Below, one piece after another: positions 59,485-64,000 of a stretch of DNA of 64,000 nt. The notes below the pieces were generated by a model. That model had not been told where the DNA came from and ran no database searches. It saw only the letters and a program-made list of their open reading frames with translations. The DNA lies in contig CAZICV010000003.1 of NCBI GenBank assembly GCA_964537925.1, forward strand, positions 1 through 64,000. Direction: 5' to 3'. This DNA is from SLDF01 sp964537925 (GTDB lineage Bacteria; Bacteroidota; Bacteroidia; Chitinophagales; Saprospiraceae). How positions within the stretch are numbered: position 1 is the stretch's first letter; each line of letters starts with the position of its first letter. Position numbers and translations under genes: made by a program.

Positions 59485-60681
59485 ATGAATCCCCGTCTTT
59501 CTTCCAGAGTGCTGCACATGTCCGAGTCCGAAACACTGAAAATGGCACAGATGGCGCGTGATCTGAAAGCACAGGGTAAAGATGTCATCAGCCTGAGCCT
59601 CGGTGAACCTGATTTCGATACGCCGGCCTCCATCAAAGCCGCTGCTACGGAAGCGCTGGATCAGAGTTACACCAAGTATACGCCGGTAGCCGGTCTGCCG
59701 GAGCTTCGGGAAGCGATCAGCCGGAAGCTCCGGCAGGATAACGGCCTGGACTATTCACCCGCACAGATAGTCGTGTCCAACGGCGCCAAACAGTCCGTGG
59801 CCAATCTCTGCCAGGCCCTGCTGGATCCGGGTGACGAAGTGATCCTGTTCTCTCCTTACTGGGTATCCTACATAGAGATAGTACGGCTTGCAGAAGGTGT
59901 ACCCGTCCTGGTGAATGCAGGCATTGACCAGGACTATAAGGTCCGCGCCGAAGATCTCCGCAGCGCCCTCACGTCGCGTACCAGGTTTGTGTTGTTTTCG
60001 AGTCCGTGCAACCCGACCGGCTCTGTGTACAGCCGGCAGGAGCTCGGGGAGATCGCAGCTGTGCTGGCGGACTTCCCGGATGTACTGGTGATCTCCGACG
60101 AAATCTACGAATATATCATATTCGACCGCGAACATGTGAGCATCGGTTCGTTGCCAAGCATGCAGGAACGAACGGTCACGATCAACGGCTTTTCGAAAGG
60201 CTATGCCATGACCGGCTGGCGGCTGGGTTATATCGGTGCGCCCAGGACCATTGCCGATGCCTGTATCAAGATCCAGGGACAGTTTACCAGTGGGGCCAAT
60301 TCCTTTGCTCAGAAAGCTGCTGTCTTTGCCCTGGAAAACGGCAGAGACGAGGCCAACAGGATGCGGGATGCATTTCAGCAACGCCGGGACCTGGTAGTCG
60401 ATCTCCTCGGCCAGATCCCGGGTCTTAAGGTCAATCGCCCGGAGGGCGCGTTTTATGTGTTTCCCGATGCATCGGCATATATCGGCAGATCAGTTGGCGA
60501 CTGGTCGATCTCCAGCGTAGATGATCTTTGCGACTATATCATGCAGGAAGCTTATGTCGGACTCGTAGCCGGATCTGCATTTGGCGCTCCGGACTGTTTT
60601 CGCATCTCTTACGCTGCCTCCGAGGCGCAGTTGAAAGAGGCGATCCGCCGCATTAGCCAGGTTCTGTCGAGGCTGGCCTGA
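59485..60681 (+). CDS. Class I aminotransferase (aspartate aminotransferase type)
   Basis: A 398-residue PLP enzyme of fold type I, subgroup I-gamma. It has VISLSLGEPDFDTP at the start, YTKYTPVAGLPELREAI, SSPCNPTGSVYS, SDEIYEYI, and the PLP Lys238 in INGFSKGYAMTGWRLGYIG, with the carboxylate-binding Arg near the end (FRISYA). It is probably an aspartate or glutamate:prephenate aminotransferase. The substrate cannot be told. It is a single gene, divergent from the carboxyltransferase gene. Confidence 0.92.
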   Translation: MNPRLSSRVLHMSESETLKMAQMARDLKAQGKDVISLSLGEPDFDTPASIKAAATEALDQSYTKYTPVAGLPELREAISRKLRQDNGLDYSPAQIVVSNGAKQSVANLCQALLDPGDEVILFSPYWVSYIEIVRLAEGVPVLVNAGIDQDYKVRAEDLRSALTSRTRFVLFSSPCNPTGSVYSRQELGEIAAVLADFPDVLVISDEIYEYIIFDREHVSIGSLPSMQERTVTINGFSKGYAMTGWRLGYIGAPRTIADACIKIQGQFTSGANSFAQKAAVFALENGRDEANRMRDAFQQRRDLVVDLLGQIPGLKVNRPEGAFYVFPDASAYIGRSVGDWSISSVDDLCDYIMQEAYVGLVAGSAFGAPDCFRISYAASEAQLKEAIRRISQVLSRLA

Positions 60682-60688
60682 TCCGTAC

Positions 60689-61327
60689 TCAGCCCTTTTC
60701 AGGCGAGATTCCCCTTCTCTTCTCCTTGGTGGCCGCCCTCATCAGGTAGTCGGCCTGCAGATCCGAGGTGCTGCGTGCATCCAGCGTTTCGTTGAGATAA
60801 CCCGGTCTCCATGCTCCGCGCTGCCGAAATGCTTCATAGACCGTGACCGCACAGGCAACAGATATATTCAGGCTTTCGGCCATACCGATCTGCGGGATAT
60901 AAAACATACCGTCAGCCTCTCCTATGGCTTGCGGCGACAGGCCTTCTCTTTCGTTTCCAAACAGGATCGCGAGTGAACCTTTAAGGTCCGCTTCGTACAG
61001 ACTGTCCGCTTCTTCGGTCACCGCTGCAGCCAGCAACCTGCCATAGCTGGAACGCACATGCGCAAAACAGGCCTCGTGATCTGTATAATAGTGCACATCT
61101 ACCCACTTGCGCGTACCCATGGAACTCCGTTTGCCCAGTGGCAGCCATTTGCGTTGTACAGCTTCATCGGAATGCAATACAAAAACCTCGCGGATACCTA
61201 CGGAATCACAACTACGGAGCACAGCGCCTATATTGAGCGGATCGTGTACATTCTCCAGCAGTACCGTCAGATCAGCCTGCCTGGAAGCAGCTACACGCAA
61301 CAGCTTTTCTACACGGCCCGGCCCCAT
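60689..61327 (-). CDS. TrmH-family RNA 2'-O-methyltransferase
   Basis: The 212-residue SPOUT methyltransferase has the family's three motifs: NVHDPLNIGAVLRSCDSVG (motif 1), LAILFGNEREGLSPQAI (motif 2), and IPQIGMAESLNISVACAVTVYEAFRQR (motif 3). These form the trefoil knot that binds SAM. It resembles TrmH, which methylates G18 of tRNA. Its ATG overlaps the aldehyde dehydrogenase stop (TGATG), so it is translationally coupled. Confidence 0.93.
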   Translation of the reverse strand: MGPGRVEKLLRVAASRQADLTVLLENVHDPLNIGAVLRSCDSVGIREVFVLHSDEAVQRKWLPLGKRSSMGTRKWVDVHYYTDHEACFAHVRSSYGRLLAAAVTEEADSLYEADLKGSLAILFGNEREGLSPQAIGEADGMFYIPQIGMAESLNISVACAVTVYEAFRQRGAWRPGYLNETLDARSTSDLQADYLMRAATKEKRRGISPEKG

Positions 61328-62730
61328 CAGTCGGACAATTGAACAGTCTGCACATTGACAAATGTGCGGATACCCTCACGCCCCAGTTCGCGACCAAATC
61401 CTGAGCGTTTGATGCCTCCGAAGGGCATACGCGGATCGGAACTGACCATATGATTGACTGCTACAAAACCACATTCCAGCCGCCGGCTCAGGTAACCGGC
61501 CCGGTCTGTATCTGCGGTCCATACGGATGCACCGAGTCCAAAAGGGCTGTCATTGGCCAGGGCCAGGGCTTCTTCTTCGTCCCGCGCAGGAATCAACTGA
61601 GCTACGGGGCCGAAAAACTCTTCTCCCCGGAACAGCTGATTCAGTTCCCGGGCCATCCATACCTGCGGTACAAAACTGAGTTCTGAAAGCGCTCCCTCGC
61701 GGACAAACTCATCCCGGAGCACCTGCACCGAGCCTACAGCTTCTGCCCGGCCGGCCTGAGCTACCAGGCTATCATATATATTTCTGCCGGAGAGGCAGGA
61801 CAAAAAAACCTCTTCCTTCGCCGGATCGCCTATCACCTTGCCAGAGGCCTGCTCCTGTAAAGCGGCGATGAAATCATCCAGCACATCGGACAGGACTATC
61901 CAGCGTTTTGCAGCTAGGCAGGTCTGCCCGTTGTTATTGAGCCGTGATTCCAGGGCCGCACCGGCAGCCGCGCGCAGATCGGCATCGCTGCAGACGATCA
62001 AAGCATCCGACCCGCCAAGCTCAAGCACAACAGGCTTGAGCGCTTCTGCACAACGCGCCCCGAAAGAGGCGCCGGCACGTTCACTACCGGTAAGCGCTCC
62101 CCCGCGTATGAAAGGGTCCCTGATCACATGTTCAAGGAGTGGGATATCTGCCCAGAGCACCTGGAACAGGCCCTCCTCACCGACTGCCTCGGCCAATAAC
62201 GCTTCGAGCGCACCGGCACAGGCAGGCACATTGGGCGCGGGTTTCAGCAGCACGACATTGCCGGCCAGCATAGCCGGAAAAGCGAATCTGAAGACCTGCC
62301 AGAACGGGAAATTCCAGGGCATCACGCCCAGTATACCGCCCAGCGGGAGAAAGTGTAACTCAAAGTGTTTACCCGGAAACCGATGTGATTCGCGCTCCAG
62401 CATGGCCGCTCCGTTCTCCAGGTAAAAGTCACAGAGCGCGGCGCATTTCAATATCTCGGCACGCGATTGTTGTACAGGCTTGCCCATCTCTCTCGTGATC
62501 AACCCTGCCAGGCGGTCGACCTGTTGCCTCAGCATGGCGGGGACAGATCTGAGTGCATCCGCACGGGCCTCCGGGGTACGAAGCATCCAGGAGCCCTTGT
62601 AAAAAGCGCTCGCCACAGAAAGCAGGCGCGTAGCATCCTGTTCGCTGTGACCGGGAAACTCCCTGTAACGGACACCTGTGTAAGGATCCTGGGATATAAA
62701 GATACTATGCTGCAATCCTGGACGGTTCAA
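61327..62730 (-). CDS. NAD(P)-dependent aldehyde dehydrogenase (succinate-semialdehyde type)
   Basis: A 467-residue enzyme of the ALDH superfamily. Its catalytic Cys is in NNNGQTCLAAKRW and its general-base Glu in LELGGSDALIV. Cofactor binding is by GVMPWNFPFWQVFRFA. It is close to the succinate-semialdehyde dehydrogenase/GabD-YneI group, although the substrate is unproven. The start is a TTG that overlaps the upstream stop (TTGA). A later start is possible, but the coupling supports this one. Confidence 0.9.
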   Translation of the reverse strand: MNRPGLQHSIFISQDPYTGVRYREFPGHSEQDATRLLSVASAFYKGSWMLRTPEARADALRSVPAMLRQQVDRLAGLITREMGKPVQQSRAEILKCAALCDFYLENGAAMLERESHRFPGKHFELHFLPLGGILGVMPWNFPFWQVFRFAFPAMLAGNVVLLKPAPNVPACAGALEALLAEAVGEEGLFQVLWADIPLLEHVIRDPFIRGGALTGSERAGASFGARCAEALKPVVLELGGSDALIVCSDADLRAAAGAALESRLNNNGQTCLAAKRWIVLSDVLDDFIAALQEQASGKVIGDPAKEEVFLSCLSGRNIYDSLVAQAGRAEAVGSVQVLRDEFVREGALSELSFVPQVWMARELNQLFRGEEFFGPVAQLIPARDEEEALALANDSPFGLGASVWTADTDRAGYLSRRLECGFVAVNHMVSSDPRMPFGGIKRSGFGRELGREGIRTFVNVQTVQLSD

Positions 62731-64000
62731 GGCTCTTCAAGCTGGAATCTGTAATCCTGTAAACGGATGATCCGGACGGTTTTGTTCTCGTAATAATCGA
62801 ATTTGCTGAAGTCGTCTGACACGGGCGCACCGTCGGCGTGCATCTTGATCAGATCTACTTTATTGAACAGCCCGGAGTCATAGGGGCGGTTGAGTATGAC
62901 CTGCCAGTCTTCATCGGGTTGTTTGAGCACCTTCGCCAGCCAATAGACCAGGTCATACCCATAGTAAGCATCTTCCAGCGGAGGCACGCCGTTGCGCTCA
63001 AAAAAATCGCTCCGGAACGTCTTTACTTCGGCGCTTCGGATATCCATGAAGTGATTGGAAGACAGGCGTACATTCAGCCGGTCCAGCAGATCATAGCCCA
63101 GGTTGGGGAAGGACAGCCATTGGGGCAGGCCGAACACCACCACCTGGTGTTTGTCCGTCATGGCTGCCGCCAGCGTATTGAGAAATTGCAATACGAATGC
63201 CTCCTGGCTCCAGTAAGGCAGCACGAATACCGTCACGCCCGTCTCGGAAAGCCGCCCCGCAAAGTCCTCGGGCCTGACACGGCCGTCTTCTTCCTTCAGC
63301 AGCCACTCGCGTGTATTCTTCTTTAGTAAGGCATCTTTCTGAAAGGCCGGTGTCTTGCGTATAAAATCAAAATAGGATCGCTCACGCTCGTCCTTTTCTC
63401 TCGCTACAAGTTGCACCTGTGCCATCCGGTATTTACCAGTCAGCTCGGAGGCGATAGCTTCGCAATGGGCACGTATACCCGGCCGCATCTGTATATAATA
63501 CGGATTGTCAGAGGTGATCGTTCCGGCAGTATTCCAGGGTGATATCAGCAACTTGCCTTCCTCGCGGCAGTATTTTGCCAGCTCCTGTAAGTGTTCCGTT
63601 TTATACGGCCCTACAACGATATCATATTCTGCCAGCGAGTCTTTGCGGATCAGTGTATTCATCCTGTCCGCATATGCTTCTACATCCAGGATACGCCATT
63701 GTATTTCAGGAGATCCCGCTGCCAGGCTCTTTTCAGCCATACGCATCCCGGAGAGGAAATGGACCATCTTGAGAACATTGTCGTTCAGTTGCTCTTTCTG
63801 CACACTGGAATAGAGCGGCAACAGGAAAGCAACCTTATACACGGAGCGCACCGTACGGCGCGTCCCGGCGGATGCCGATGGCCTGGTTTTTTGCTCTGAC
63901 CGGATCGGCCCGGGACCGGCGGGATCTGACTTCCACTGGATTGTATCGATCCGGGCGTTACGTTCTTCGCGGGGAGGCCTTGCCGGCGCATCCGGTGACG
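62727..64000 (-). CDS. Periplasmic-binding-protein-like domain protein, N-terminus cut by window edge
   Basis: The reading frame stays open from its stop at 62727 to the right window edge, so at least 424 codons are present and the real start lies outside. An apparent GTG start at 63851 is only internal. The first readable part is a Pro/Arg/Ala-rich linker with DTIQWKSDPAG, then YKVAFLLPLYSS, the start of a type 1 periplasmic-binding-protein fold (VVGPYKTEHLQEL, LISPWNTAGT, VVVFGLPQWLS). In Bacteroidota this domain often follows LysM repeats in envelope proteins; the missing N-terminus may hold these (inference). Its stop overlaps the ALDH start. Confidence 0.75.
   Translation of the reverse strand, partial: SPDAPARPPREERNARIDTIQWKSDPAGPGPIRSEQKTRPSASAGTRRTVRSVYKVAFLLPLYSSVQKEQLNDNVLKMVHFLSGMRMAEKSLAAGSPEIQWRILDVEAYADRMNTLIRKDSLAEYDIVVGPYKTEHLQELAKYCREEGKLLISPWNTAGTITSDNPYYIQMRPGIRAHCEAIASELTGKYRMAQVQLVAREKDERERSYFDFIRKTPAFQKDALLKKNTREWLLKEEDGRVRPEDFAGRLSETGVTVFVLPYWSQEAFVLQFLNTLAAAMTDKHQVVVFGLPQWLSFPNLGYDLLDRLNVRLSSNHFMDIRSAEVKTFRSDFFERNGVPPLEDAYYGYDLVYWLAKVLKQPDEDWQVILNRPYDSGLFNKVDLIKMHADGAPVSDDFSKFDYYENKTVRIIRLQDYRFQLEEP

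Overview
The window looks like chromosomal DNA of a free-living member of the Bacteroidota, most likely of the Saprospiria/Saprospiraceae type. The signs are a short primary sigma factor of the group's usual form (MRQLKI start), -7 boxes of the TAnnTTTG type, the ftsX-DUF3098-uppP-truB gene order, a giant HYR-repeat surface protein with a type IX secretion (T9SS) C-terminal signal, and PorT-like, DUF3078 and SPOR-domain envelope proteins. No rRNA, tRNA, CRISPR array or insertion sequence was recognised.

Positions 1 to about 4,900 look like one end of an integrated element (prophage or ICE-like). They hold a truncated leucine-rich-repeat gene, two small overlapping helix-turn-helix genes, a divergent S24-type (CI/LexA-like) repressor with two near-identical operator-like repeats before its start, two secreted proteins of unknown function coupled to the repressor, strong hairpin terminators, a 51-codon ORF and a tyrosine recombinase. 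The core chromosome resumes at 4,992 with a DnaQ-type exonuclease/GIY-YIG fusion.

Positions 8,200-12,600 carry leuA-leuC-leuD-leuB. Next come pyrF, an NifU-like and an Mrp/ApbC Fe-S gene pair, the overlapping set ribF-glycosyltransferase-rluA, an acyl-CoA dehydrogenase, an ArnT-like membrane glycosyltransferase, an ABC-F ATPase, and a run of yqgE, fabD, folE and queD-like genes.

Positions 26,200-38,100 are the most unusual part. A 2,191-residue T9SS surface protein (beta-helix, eleven HYR-like units, concanavalin-like domain) is divergent from a six-gene operon. That operon encodes a Tat-like exported protein, three tandem tail-collar (microcystin-dependent-protein-like) paralogues, a GNAT acetyltransferase and a DUF6916-like small protein. 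No other phage structural gene is near. This is the best candidate here for a poorly described system.

Positions 38,200-64,000 are mainly housekeeping: purC; an SPFH protein, a PH-like protein and an Arc-type ribbon-helix-helix protein in one operon; rpoD-type sigma, pnp, rpsO, mazG, ribA and msrAB; a bifunctional DAHP synthase/chorismate mutase preceded by a consensus promoter, a short leader ORF and a terminator that together resemble an attenuator; truB, uppP, DUF3098 and ftsX; yebC; an operon of carboxyltransferase, oxidoreductase and phosphoesterase; aspC; and an operon cut by the window edge that holds a periplasmic-binding-protein-like gene, an aldehyde dehydrogenase and a TrmH methyltransferase.
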